Shown: positions 1-9,480, counted from the stretch's first letter. The stretch is 64,000 bases of DNA from Isochrysis galbana (GCA_018136815.1 CM030936.1:4478474-4542473), one strand, 5' to 3'. The notes: generated by a model from the letters alone, not told the origin. Numbers and translations are program-made.

Positions 1-185
1 AATGATGTTAAAAAAACTAAAGCAATTAATTAAGGCACATGCCAGGAGGGGGGATATGGATAGTTCCTCCCTCACGGCAGGGGAGGAGTGGAAAGAAGGG
101 GGGGCTCGTGCCCCCATAAGTGATCTAAACCTTTTAATAGTCTCACCGCGCACGCAGCCGTGGACCCTCTACTTTCTACTCACGT

Positions 186-868
186 AGGAAAACTTTCTAC
201 ACCCCCACGCTCCCAGCCCTTCTCCCCCCGCCATCAGGCGGCTCCCCCCGTGCACTACTAGGGGGATTGGGGTGAAGGGCTTAGATATGGTCCGGTGGCC
301 CGCGCCTCCCCCCGGTGATCTGTTCCCTCTCTTCCTCCTGTGTCTCCGAGTGGGCGGCGACCTCAGTCCCGACTTATCCTGTAAACAGATGCGGGACTTA
401 CCTATTTTTCGGTGGGCGGAGCTCCGCTCCGCCCACCCCCTTCTCCGCGCTCTCTCTCCCCTCTCCTGCGGCACGCGCGATGGCGCGCCTGCGGCAGGCC
501 TGCAGCTGCCCATTGGCGACCCTGGAGGCTCATGGAGGCCAGCTCAGGGGGCAGAGGAGGCTGGGGCTGGGCCCTGGCCTCCCCTGCCTCTCCCTCGCTG
601 GCGCTCCTGAGCCTCAGGGGCCCCCACGCTGCACCTGTCTGCCTGTCGAACAGGGGGGGAGGAGGGGTTGGAGCAATGGGCTGGCCACGCCGGGCCAGGA
701 TGGGCGAATCAGGCGAGCCTGTCAGTGGGAGAGAGGGTCAGCAGGGCAGTGGCCTCCTGGCAAGCCATCAGGCGTGCCAGGAGGATGGGTGGTTCCTCCC
801 CCATGGCGGGGGAGGAGTGGAGAGAGGGGGGGGCTCGTGCCCCCCCATGGGCGAGCTAAGTATAAACT
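186..868 (+). repeat. Dispersed repeat family H, long copy
   Basis: A roughly 680-base unit whose parts recur at 1290-1771, 35775-36352, 44118-44185 and, inverted, at 8086-8230. From about 318 onward it matches 35775-36352 closely, including 'cctgtaaacag', 'gcgggactta' and 'gtgcccccccatgggcga'. The 3' limit in several copies is a short hairpin (AACTAAGT-ATAA-ACTTAGTT or a variant), after which the copies diverge. Bases 31-120 hold another broken piece of the same family. No intact gene is visible; the ORFs across it are compositional. Confidence 0.75.
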
Positions 869-883
869 TAGTTGCCCCATAAT

Positions 884-905
884 AATAATAATAATAATAA
901 TAATC
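884..905. repeat. (ATA)n microsatellite
   Basis: About seven tandem ATA/AAT triplets directly follow the hairpin end of the repeat copy. They look like a tail or target-site expansion at the element border. Confidence 0.8.
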
Positions 906-1289
906 AATGTTATATCCTAGCCAACCCCACTAGCTAATTGGACATAACGTCTCAGTCCCGGAATCCCGCCATGCCTGACGGGCCAAGTGTCCGAGTGATA
1001 CCGGGGGGTGGGGGCACTGCCCCCTCCCCTCGATATTTGTCCTCCCCCCAGTGCATGCACCGGCCCCGCGCACCCCAGCGCGTCCTCTCCTCGAGTCCAC
1101 GCTGGGGGAAAACCCCTTTCGGGTAAAAGCAACGCAGGGGGGGGGGGGGCATTCGTGAGATAGGAGCCCAGAAGCGCTAATCTCCCTCGCTAGAGCGAGT
1201 GGCCGCGGCGAGCCGCGGCCCTTCCCTCCTGGCTCTGGCGCCCCCGTCTTCTCTTACCCAAACGGGGCGAGAAGACACGTTTCTGCCGG

Positions 1290-1771
1290 AGGGGAGAGCT
1301 GCCGCTCCCCCCTCCCCTCCCTCTTCCCTTTTCCTCCTCTCTTCCCTGCGGCGGGGGCCCATGGCGCGCGCCTGCGGCCCCTCTTCAGGTCCCTAGGAGG
1401 CCGGCAGGGGCCTGGGAGCACAGCTCAGGGGGCAGGTGAGGCTGGGGCATGGCCCTGGCCCCTCCTGCCTCTCCCTCGCTGGCTCTCGAGCCCCTGCCAG
1501 TCGACTGGAGCTGGCTGGGGGGTCCTGATCAGGGGGGCCCAGGGGGAGGAGGGGCTGGTCAGAGGGATGGGCAGGCCACGACGGGCCAGGGCGGGCGAGT
1601 CAGGCGGGCCTGTGGGGAGAGGAATGGGTCAGCAGGGCTGTGTGCTCCTGGCAAGCCATCAGGCGTGCCAGGAGAGTGGGTGGTTCCTCCCCCATGGCAG
1701 GGGAGGAGTGGAGAGAGAGGTGGGCTCGTGCCCCCCCATGGGCGAACTAAGTATAAACTTAGTTGTTAGTT
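1290..1771 (+). repeat. Dispersed repeat family H, diverged copy
   Basis: A diverged partial copy of the unit at 318-868. It keeps the 'ccaggag..gtggttcctccc' block, the 'gtgcccccccatgggcga' block and the same terminal hairpin, AACTAAGT-ATAA-ACTTAGTT. It lies directly downstream of the longer copy, so the left 1.8 kb of the window is mostly this family. Confidence 0.65.
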
Positions 1772-1872
1772 GCCCCATAAGTGATCTAAGTATAAGTATC
1801 ATCTAAGTTGACCATTGCAAAAACGTTAATGATACTTTCAATCGACGCTGTCATCCAATCGACGCTGTACAG

Positions 1873-2013
1873 GTACACGGAAAGATTATTGCAACACGTC
1901 TTGGCCGAGAAGACGCTGTCATCCACCTGGCCATCGGCCTAAACCCGATCCTCGTCAAAGCCGGAGCAACCACACGGGACATGATCATGGAGCATGAAGC
2001 TGCCAATCGATGA
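1873..2013 (+). CDS. Orphan terminal exon (unrecognised)
   Basis: A plausible acceptor (ctgtacag) precedes a 46-codon open stretch that ends in TGA and reads VHGKIIATRLGREDAV and onward with balanced coding-like composition. No upstream exon is visible. The sequence to its left is dispersed repeat, so this may be the 3' end of a gene disrupted by repeat insertion, or chance. I do not recognise the family. Confidence 0.25.
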   Translation, partial: VHGKIIATRLGREDAVIHLAIGLNPILVKAGATTRDMIMEHEAANR

Positions 2014-2230
2014 GGAAGATGAATGGAGCGCAACGACAACACACGGCGTGGATTATGGCACACATCCCCTCACCCACGGGTCTCCACGGAAGGCAGAGGC
2101 TTGGGGTATGCGTGATTGCGCACGCATCCGTCCGATGTCTTACTTCCAAGGCCTTGCCGTTCGCCCGCAGGCAGACACTTTATGTACAGGAGGTTAGATC
2201 AGACGTGTTGCGAACCGGCTGGAAGCGAGA

Positions 2231-4805
2231 TCACTTGGCGTCCTCATCCTTAGACTTCCTCCCGAGCATCGTACCCAAGTCCGGCACATCATCGTCGAGT
2301 TTGATGCGCCCGGCTCCATCGTCTGGCAGCCCCAAGTCCTTGAGGGAAAGCTGCGCAGAACCACGAGCGAGCGGCCGCTGCTGCGACTCATGAGGCGCCC
2401 AGCCTATGAGATATATCACCTACACAGAAAGAATGCGATGGCTTCGTTGTGAGTACACACGATGCTCCGTCGCTTGTCCATGGCAGGCGGAGTCCATCCA
2501 TGGTTGGCTTACGGTGCTCGTTTCGAGTACGTTCACATTCACATTCAGAAAAGAGCTGTTACTGGCGAGAGCAACCCGCGACTAGTTGTGGCCGCACGGA
2601 TGCTGGTAGTAGCCTGTCGCTCGCCCGCGTCACGCGTGCCGGGTGGGTGATTGCGCTGCCCCTCATCACACTCTCTCCACCAAGCATCACCTGGAAGGTT
2701 GCCGGAACATTCCCCTCCCCGTCGCCGTAGACTTCTCGGAAGGTGGCAGCGGCAGCGAGCATATTGTCGAGCGAAGCCGTGGAGCGGTGGAGATTTGCGT
2801 TGGATTCGCCCATGGCGCGGAGATGGTGCCACAACGTCCACGCATCGGGGTACCCGATAGAAATGATCTCCGTATCGACGGTGGGAAGCGCGAGGCCCGA
2901 CGCCTGCAGCAAGGCACCGGCGTCGGCCACCGAGACCAGGGGTGACATGTGCTGCGAAACACCGCCGCGACGTTCGAGATCGGCCAGCACCTATTTAAGG
3001 GGGCGGGAGGCAACCGCCCTGAGTGCCTGGCCGCAGGGCGATGTACAATATATCTCCAGTGCCGCGAACGAAACGAAATGAGGGTGGCTGAGGATCCCAA
3101 TTCCGCCCCAGGCCGACAAGCCACTCACGAAGGACGACCGCATCTCTGCTAGTGTCTCGCCGCCAAGGAAGGCGCACAAGAAGAGGCCGTTTGGCTTGAG
3201 GGCCCTACGTATCATCCGAATCGTGCCCGGGAGATCGTTAACCCAATGCAACCCCATGCACGAGATGATCAGATCGACCGACTCCTTCTCAAGGCCGAGT
3301 TCTTCTTCATCTGCGAGGATATGCTCGACGGCAAAGTCTTCCCCTTCCGGCCCATGGACAGGCGGTGAAACGGCGAGATCGGCACGCGAGCGTTCGAGCA
3401 TCGCCTCCGACATGTCAAACTCACGCAGGCGCTCAATTCCCCGGCTGTTTCCGAGCGTGGAGAGCGCGCGACGCACGTGGCCGGTACCGCAGCCTAGATC
3501 GATTACTTCGGCGAAGCGGTAGCTCTCATGGATGTCGTCTAGCCGTTCCACTAGTCGGTTGGCCACCTGTCCATGCATGATCGGCGGGTGAGCGCAAGGA
3601 GCGGCGCTGGAGCGTACTGAATGTAGCAAGGAGATGGAGAGAAGGGGGTGCTACATTTTAGGGCTAGAGCGGCATCGTTGAGGGCAGGAAAAGATGATGA
3701 CAAGAAAGCACGCGCGGCAGATGCGTTTGAAAGCAACAATATGACGAAACACAAAAGATGAGCCGGTGGCAGAGCAAAGTACAGCGGGCGAGCCGGCGAA
3801 AAAGCGGCTCAGCAAGCGGGTGACAGTTGGAGCTACAACATTGTGAGCTAGGGGGAAAGCAACATGAAATACATGGAAGTGTAAGGTAAAGGGAAGGGAT
3901 GAGAGGTGGCTGGGGAAAGAGGTCCGATAACTTCGGTTCAAGAAGAGACGATCATGACAATGTGGGCAGGATGCTAAGCGAACAGTGCGCAGGTGCATAG
4001 ATGGGCAATGAAGAGGAAGCGTAGACAACGAACAAGGTAGGGAGGGTTGAAGTGACAACGAGAGACGAATCGAGGGAGAGGGGCCAAGGAAGTGATTTAC
4101 AGGGAGAGACAATAGAGCGCAAGCAGGCTGGAAAGAGGGGGGGGGGGGGGGGGGGGGAGATGGGAGAAGCAAGCAAATGCACCAGGACAAAGTGGGCAAG
4201 GAAGGAGGAAGCTGGCCGTAGAGACAGAGACGAAGGTAGACAGGAGGAGAGGGGAGAAGGCGGAAGAGGAGAGTATGTATGGAAGAGGGGGCAGGGAGAA
4301 AGGAGGGCTGGGAAAAGTAGAGAGGCGGTCGGGCAGAAGAAATGAATGTGAAAACACACCCACACTCACACTTACTCACTCACTCACAGACAGAGAGAGC
4401 AAGTGAGGGAAGAAAAGGGTGAGGGGGGTAGGTTGGAGGCCAGGAAGGGCACCACGGGAAGCGGGGGGAGGGAAGGGAAAGAAAGGGAAACGAACGGGAA
4501 GAGGGGGGAAGGAGGGTAGGGGAAGCGCGGAGAGCGTGAAGAGGGGAGAGGGGAGAGGAGGAGAGAGGAGAGAGAGCAGGGAAAGGAGAGAGTGGAGAGG
4601 GGGGAGAGGGGAGAGGAGAATCTCTCGGACTCACCTCATCGCGAAGGTAGGCATACCTCTCGTAGTCAGGCGCAGCAGCAGCGAGTTGCCTCTGCCGCCG
4701 CTTGAGCGCGCGATCAAACACCTGCACAGAGAGAGAGCGCGCGCCTGCCCGTCCCGCTAGCGCGCTAGGCCGCCGGCGGCTGCAAAGCGAAGCCACCGAC
4801 GCCAT
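2231..4805 (-). CDS. NDUFAF5: NDUFAF5-like complex I assembly methyltransferase/hydroxylase
   Basis: Coding sequence complement(join(2231..2419, 2691..2990, 3129..3566, 4635..4805)), 365 aa; the human family member is about 345 aa. All three introns are GT-AG (donors gtgagt, gtgagt, gtgatg) and phase 0, and the joins give an uninterrupted NDUFAF5-like protein. Exon 1 encodes an Arg/Ser-rich mitochondrial presequence and the family's FDRALKRRQ start. Exon 2 has SAM motif I (IDLGCGTGH) and the signature GLHWVNDLPG. Exon 3 has VDTEIISIGYPDAW and MLAAAATFREVYGDGEGNVP. Exon 4 has LIGWAPHESQQRP. The family acts in the mitochondrial matrix on subunit NDUFS7 during early complex I assembly. Intron 1 (1068 bases) is full of GA-rich low-complexity DNA. 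The start ATG at 4805 is chosen because it opens the presequence; a CT-repeat lies immediately upstream. Confidence 0.9.
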
Positions 4806-4810
4806 CGGCG

Positions 4811-4982
4811 GCGCCGCTCTCTCTCTCTACTCTCTCTACTCTCTCTACTCTCTTTTTACTCTCTCTACTCTCTCTCTACTCTATCTACTCTCTCTCTACT
4901 CTCTCTACTCTCTCTACTCTCTCTACTCTCTCTACTCTCTCTACTCTCTCTACTCTCTCTACTCTCTTTCTACCCTCTCTCG
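4811..4982. repeat. (TACTCTCTC)n 9-base minisatellite
   Basis: About 170 bases built from TACTCTCTC-like 9-mers with a few interruptions. The tract starts six bases upstream of the NDUFAF5 start codon, so it occupies the 5' UTR or core promoter. Translated it gives repeating Leu-Tyr-Ser, which is not a real protein. Confidence 0.9.
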
Positions 4983-5173
4983 AGGCAAGAGTGACGTTCC
5001 CAACGCTCACGGCAGCCAACTAATTTTAGGACAACGACCGCCGCGCAGAGACTCGCGCCCCCCCCCCCCCCCTCCCCCCCTCTCTCTCCGCAGTAGAAGT
5101 CGCGTTCCGTCAAAAGAGGACCACAATCTGTTTTCTTTTTAGTTATGAACAATAGTGGTACAAAACAAAGCTA

Positions 5174-5500
5174 ATCGCCGTATACGAGATGTGCATAGAA
5201 ACTTTTTTAACATAAAGTCGCCGTATACGAGATGTTTCGTTTACGCAGCACATGTGATTACTTGCAATCATTGAGCACGCCGTGCGTATGCGCATCGACT
5301 TCCCCCTCGCGAGGGCGCCGTGCGTGCGCATAGAAACTTTTTTCCCTAAGGCCCACATTAACGTAAAGTAGCCATATACGAGACGTTTCGTTTGCGCAGC
5401 ACGTGTGATTGCTTGCAATCATTGTGCACGCCGTGCGTATGCACATCGGCTCCCCCCCCCGCGGGGCGCCGTGCGTGCGCATCGCTGCACCGAAGCGGCA
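5174..5500 (+). repeat. Tandem repeat (about 140-150-base unit) upstream of and overlapping the Fanzor ORF
   Basis: Three units begin with 'cgccgtatacgag' or a variant, at about 5174, 5218 and 5369. Each full unit carries 'gcagcac(a/g)tgtgatt', 'cttgcaatcatt' and 'cgccgtgcg' blocks with GC-rich self-complementary cores. The first unit is internally deleted (about 44 bases). The third unit overlaps the first 30 or so codons of the Fanzor reading frame. The units could be the left end or promoter of the Fanzor element; this is inference. Confidence 0.75.
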
Positions 5501-6658
5501 CTTTTCGACTTGCTGCTGAAGCGCTCCGCCTTCGGTGGCTCCAGTGAAAAGAACGGATGGCGAAAGGGGTGGACTCCCATCCGCCTCTCAACAGATGGAG
5601 TCCGACTCGCGGTCACATTTGCATCTGGAGTCGCCAAAAAGGCACCCAATATCGATGCCCTATCGGCCGCCAACTACAAATGGGATGCTCCCGCAGAAAG
5701 GCTTCAAGTTGAGGATACGGACCGTGGAGTGTACCGAGATCATCAATGGCGGCATGATGTCACCTGTCAAGTAGATGCGGATGTCAAGCTCATAGCCATC
5801 GACCCAGGTATCAAGAAGAAGCTACAGGTTGCTTCAGCTCCTCTGTCGCGATGCGCTGACGCAGCGCAGCTTGCGGAGCTCGCTGCACGTGAGCCCAAAT
5901 CCGTCTTTTGGGACATTTCCTCCAAAGACTGGGCGGACTACGCAGGCGCCAAGCGCTGGGAAGCTAGGGTCGCCGGTGCTCGACAAAGGAATCGACCGTA
6001 TGACGTACTTGTCGAGGAACTGCGGATGTGCAGGAAGAAGACATCCAATAGTGAGACTTTCCAGGAATACCTCTTCCATCTGCTCGGAGGCTTTTCCATC
6101 TTCACCTCTCATCTCTTACACCCTCAGCGCTCCATGGATAGATGGTGTGAATCCCGGAAGGCGATGAGCGCGCTGGATCGCATCGCGGACCGCGTCTGGG
6201 GGATCAAGAAGAAGAGGAAGAAGGGTGAGCCCCATGCTGAAAAATACACCCCGAATGACGAGAAGAAGAGAACTATCGTGCTGATAGGAGATGGGTCATT
6301 TGGGGACACTTTCCCAAAGAAGAAGTTTGTGCGCGCACTTGCGTCTCGCGGATTGACGATTGTGCTCGACGAGTACAACACTTCTTCGATGTGCCCATGT
6401 GGCGAATCCAAACTGCAGGACACTGCGGCGATCTTTCAGGTCGCACCTGATGATGCTCCACGTCGCCCTCGGTGCCACAAAGCAGCCGAGCACGAAGGAC
6501 CATGTCACGTGATGTCTACTTTTCTTCAAAAACAGCTTGATACCGACCGTGATGAACTAGCGTGCATGCAAATGCTGCGCGCTGGGTACCAAGGATTGTG
6601 TCACGGAAATAGACCACAGTGTCTGTGCTCAGGTGTCTGGAGGAAGGGACGTCTGTAG
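5405..6658 (+). CDS. Fanzor-type RNA-guided nuclease (eukaryotic TnpB homologue)
   Basis: A 417-aa ORF with the features of Fanzor/TnpB nucleases, which use an RNA transcribed from the transposon end to cut DNA. The N-terminal half has the recurrent IRLSTDGVRLAV strand motif. A split RuvC domain follows: motif I LIAIDPGIKKKL (Asp133), motif II IVLDEYNTSSMCPCG (Glu323) and motif III DTDRDELACMQML (Asp383), so the D-E-D triad is present. Between II and III are Cys pairs (CPC, then CH..CH) of the family's zinc finger. At 417 aa it is short for eukaryotic members, and the first 30 or so codons lie in an upstream tandem repeat, so the true N-terminus or an upstream exon may be missing or start at a later codon. 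No transposase is adjacent. The last 39 codons and 3' flank recur inverted at 7742-7925. Family assignment is firm from motifs; activity is untested. Confidence 0.85.
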   Translation: MIACNHCARRAYAHRLPPPRGAVRAHRCTEAALFDLLLKRSAFGGSSEKNGWRKGWTPIRLSTDGVRLAVTFASGVAKKAPNIDALSAANYKWDAPAERLQVEDTDRGVYRDHQWRHDVTCQVDADVKLIAIDPGIKKKLQVASAPLSRCADAAQLAELAAREPKSVFWDISSKDWADYAGAKRWEARVAGARQRNRPYDVLVEELRMCRKKTSNSETFQEYLFHLLGGFSIFTSHLLHPQRSMDRWCESRKAMSALDRIADRVWGIKKKRKKGEPHAEKYTPNDEKKRTIVLIGDGSFGDTFPKKKFVRALASRGLTIVLDEYNTSSMCPCGESKLQDTAAIFQVAPDDAPRRPRCHKAAEHEGPCHVMSTFLQKQLDTDRDELACMQMLRAGYQGLCHGNRPQCLCSGVWRKGRL

Positions 6659-6711
6659 TGTGAACTGGTGTTTTGTGTCCGCTTAGCGTTTTCGCACATA
6701 ACGTTATACAC
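6539..6711 (+). ncRNA. Candidate Fanzor right end / guide-RNA (omega-RNA) region
   Basis: The RuvC-III codons, stop codon and about 50 bases of 3' flank, ending 'cgcacataacgtta'. This block is repeated in inverted orientation at 7742-7925, with both copies diverging right after AACGTTA. In TnpB and Fanzor systems the guide RNA is read from the ORF 3' end and flanking transposon end, so a separately conserved block of this kind is the natural candidate. Transcription and guide boundaries cannot be seen here. Confidence 0.45.
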
Positions 6712-6786
6712 AAGGCTCAATATTATTTGTTTTCTTTTTGGTCTATTCTACCCAGCTACGCGTGCTGAGTTTTCATCTTCTTCATT

Positions 6787-7065
6787 CTACCCTTTTGAGC
6801 TGAGGACCTTACCCTTCGGCAGGCTAAAACGCCATTGTTTCGTTTTCCACAACGTAAAGAAGACAAGAAAGGTCAGTGCGACGCCCACTGACAGCCCGAT
6901 TCCAGTCTTTATGGCGAAGTCCAAGTCTGAATGCTGCGAGAATGCCACGGTCAAGGCGAATGATAAGAAGATGATAACCAAAGACACAAGAAGAAATATT
7001 TGTATCGCCTTTTTAAGCCCAATAACATCGTATACATTTTTGCTCCTGATACGGTAGATCGGCAT
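6787..7065 (-). CDS. Small two-TM membrane protein (unrecognised)
   Basis: A 92-aa ORF from ATG at 7065. Residues about 17-42 (KAIQIFLLVSLVIIFLSFAL) and about 52-72 (TGIGLSVGVALTFLVFFTLW) are strongly hydrophobic, with basic ends (KTKQWRFSLPKGK). The surrounding 6720-7200 is markedly AT-rich against its GC-rich neighbours, suggesting an insertion of foreign origin. It sits between the two inverted copies of the Fanzor end and could be cargo. I do not recognise the family. Confidence 0.45.
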   Translation of the reverse strand: MPIYRIRSKNVYDVIGLKKAIQIFLLVSLVIIFLSFALTVAFSQHSDLDFAIKTGIGLSVGVALTFLVFFTLWKTKQWRFSLPKGKVLSSKG

Positions 7066-7339
7066 GGTGCTCGCCTCTAAAGACGTGTAACGAATTTATT
7101 TCGTGAGGTGTCGTTCCGTCAATAGTGGGACATCAGTAGAATTGAGCGATCAGATGTCCACAGTTGTATTGTAGTTGTTTAACATTAGATCTTGTTAAAA
7201 TTATAAGAGAGAGACGCTACCCGTCGCGGTGCCCCTGTGCCCTGTGGTGCCCCCATGGATTCCGACGACCTGGACCCCAATGTGAGGGAGGCTGCCGGCT
7301 TGGCGCCGCCCACCTCGCCTTCGCATGATGCCTCCGCTC

Positions 7340-7752
7340 CCGCGAATAGCCCGCCCAGCGCTATTCCATGGCAGCTCCAGTACCTCCCGCAAGAATGATC
7401 TAGGCTTGCTCCATATTCTCGCACGCCCAGCTCCTGGCCTGAGCCGAGAAAAGTAGAGCCCAGACTTCTTTCCGCCAAGAGACTTGTCTGGATATGCCTG
7501 AAATGCAATTATAGTCGAGTTTCGCCAAACAACTGGCGCGTCGGGAGATGCGAAACCAGGTGGGCTCACATCCATGGCCTCACTGAATGTTCTCCAATCC
7601 ACCGTCCGAACAAAACGGACGGTGTACGCCTTGGCGCTCCCCCCGTTGAACATGGCCGCTGGGTTGCCCCTGTAGTGCGTGAAGTAGAGTTCGTACTCGT
7701 TGCCGAGTACATGGACAGCTGGGTCGCGCACTCTCCCGTGGGACATATTAAC
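7340..7752 (-). pseudogene. Beta-propeller glycosidase-like fragment (GH43-superfamily style)
   Basis: Reading leftward from 7752 the frame gives GRVRDPAVHVLGNEYELYFT and later DAPVVWRNSTIIAFQAYPDK and GKKSGLYFSRLRPG. The 'R-DPAV....YELYFT' pattern and alternating W/Y-rich strands resemble five-bladed beta-propeller glycosidases and sucrases. No start is seen, because the Fanzor right-end copy abuts it at 7742-7752. On the other side the reading degenerates after WNSAGRAIR. This looks like a gene fragment interrupted by the inverted Fanzor-end copy. Confidence 0.4.
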
Positions 7753-7925
7753 GTTATGTGCGAAAACGCTAAGCGGACACAAAACACCAGTTCACACTAC
7801 AGACGTCCCTTTCTCCAGACACCTGAGCACAGACACTGTGGTCTATTTCCGTGACACAATCCTTGGTACCCAGCGAGCAGCATTTGCATGCACGCTAGTT
7901 CTAGTTCATCACGGTCGGTATATGC
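7742..7925 (-). mobile_element. Inverted second copy of the Fanzor 3' end
   Basis: Reverse complement of 6539-6711: it carries the same RuvC-III codons, stop and flank down to TAACGTTATGTGCGAAAACG. There is a small internal 6-base duplication (tagttctagttc) and minor changes. The rest of the nuclease gene is absent, so this is a solo right end. Immediately outboard, at 7921, is 'atgcgcatcgacttccccc', which also occurs in the 5' tandem repeat at 5287. Confidence 0.85.
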
Positions 7926-8085
7926 GCATCGACTTCCCCCCCGTAGAAAAGAAGGAGCGGGCTGGTGTGCACACGTCCAGCTTGCTTGCGAAAGGCGAAC
8001 GAGAAGTACGTCTCTATGTTACCTTTGCGCGCGCCGCGCACTTCAGTCCCTCACCCTTCGACGAGGTCTACGCCCAGCTGTCGCC

Positions 8086-8320
8086 CACTCGGAGACACAG
8101 GAGGAAGGGGGGGAAAGATCACCGGGGGGTGGCGCGGGCCACCGGACCATATCTAAGCCCTCCACCCCAATCCCCCTAGTAGTGTACGGGGGGAGCCGCC
8201 TGATGGCGGGGGGAGAAGGGCCGGGGAATGGGGGTGTAGAGAGTATGCTACGTGCTACTTGTAGTGGGTAGTGGTTCCATTCGCCGCGAGTGCGGTAAGA
8301 ATATTAAAAGGTTTTTTTTT
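8086..8320 (-). repeat. Inverted 5' part of dispersed repeat family H, ending in a poly-T tail
   Basis: 8086-8230 is the reverse complement of about 186-355 (blocks 'ccatatctaagccc', 'gggggagccgcctgatgg'). It runs into 'gaatattaaaaggttttttttt', which also ends the repeats at 26660-26795 and 61385-61525. A shared A/T-rich tail suggests retroposed or SINE-like copies. Confidence 0.65.
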
Positions 8321-9480
8321 AAGTCCGAGGTGGACACGGGAGACTACAACGCAAGGACTCAAAAGTCTAAGGGTACAGAACCACACAAACTAAACCAAAC
8401 GGGGCGAAAACTAACCACACCTGGACGGACGGCTAGGCGTCGGCACCAGGGCAATTCAGCAACGCGCAGACATGCGACAGAGGGGTCGGCACACCGAGGG
8501 CAGACCTCGCTGGGGAGCTATGACCGATACACGGAGAGAAGACAAAAGACAGTCATGGAACATTTGATGACATCGAGAGAATGTAAGAGAAGAGGCGGTA
8601 TACCAATCGACGAGACCTTGCAGGTTAGAAGTAAAAGTCTGCCATCGTATGGAATACGACAACCTTTGGAGACAGTATAGCAGCAAAACGGACTCTTGGA
8701 CCTCAGAACCAAGCTAAGGCATCACTGAAGGTCTCAAAGAAAACGGGTAATGAAAACTGCATTCCATCTCCTCAGGACATGATGGGAGTAGCTCATCATC
8801 ATGGATTATTGGTGGCTTCTTGCATTCGTAGGACAGGTGTTGTTTCCACCGGACGACCAGGGTTGCGCGAGAAAAAAAACGAAGCTCTTGCTTGAGGGAA
8901 TGGTGCTTTGGTGCTCTGGAACAACTTCAAGAGAACATCCACAAAATAAACCAAAAGCCCATGGTCAGGCCAGAATACCACCAAATGCTTGTGTTTACAC
9001 GTGGGCAATTCCGTCCTACATTATAGGACTGGTCCTACAAAGCTGGGTACCTTTTTTCGATATGTCACTACCGGACTGTGCGACCCTCGAGATCGAGCGT
9101 GCGACCCACCAGGGACCTCCCACATCCCGCGTGAGACGCTTGAGCTTGGGCTCCTCACCAGCTCGCAGCCATTGCGAGGCCGACAGCCCGCGATCGGCCG
9201 ACGCGGAAGCTCCGCGTTTGTTATGTATGGAGATTCGCCTAACATTCGCACTGCTTGCTGATTCTCTCACGCGCGCGATCCTCCCATTCTCCCAAAATAG
9301 ACTTCCATGGGCCGGACAAGGCGGGGGAGTCACTCACCGACGCCATGGATTTTCGTGGGGCAGAGGGGGGTCGCAAAGGGGGGGGGGGGGGGGGGCTGGG
9401 GGGGCAGGTAAGGGGGGTCCCTGGGGAATCCTTGGACAGCCAGGAGGGGTGGAAAATAGTGGTTAAAAAGCGTGAGTGAC
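8321..9480. other. Gene-poor stretch with repeat fragments
   Basis: No gene is recognisable. 8325-8380 ('acacgggagactacaacgcaa') resembles 47615-47680. 9408-9482 ('gaatccttggacagccagg', 'gtggttaaaaag') matches 20742-20826. The minus strand at 8799-9008 is open for 69 codons (FWPDHGLLVYFVDVLLKLFQ) and could be a transposase remnant, but no domain is identified. A 15-plus G run lies near 9380. Confidence 0.5.

Noticed and set aside
3651..4379. 242-aa minus-strand ORF
   Set aside because: Lies wholly in intron 1 of the NDUFAF5 gene and is Ser/Pro/Leu low complexity.
4702..5142. 146-aa ORF with repeating Leu-Tyr-Ser
   Set aside because: It is the translation of the 9-base CT minisatellite upstream of NDUFAF5; no start context or domain.
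9016..9333. 105-aa minus-strand ORF with coding-like composition
   Set aside because: No motif, start or splice partner; kept only as part of the gene-poor region note.
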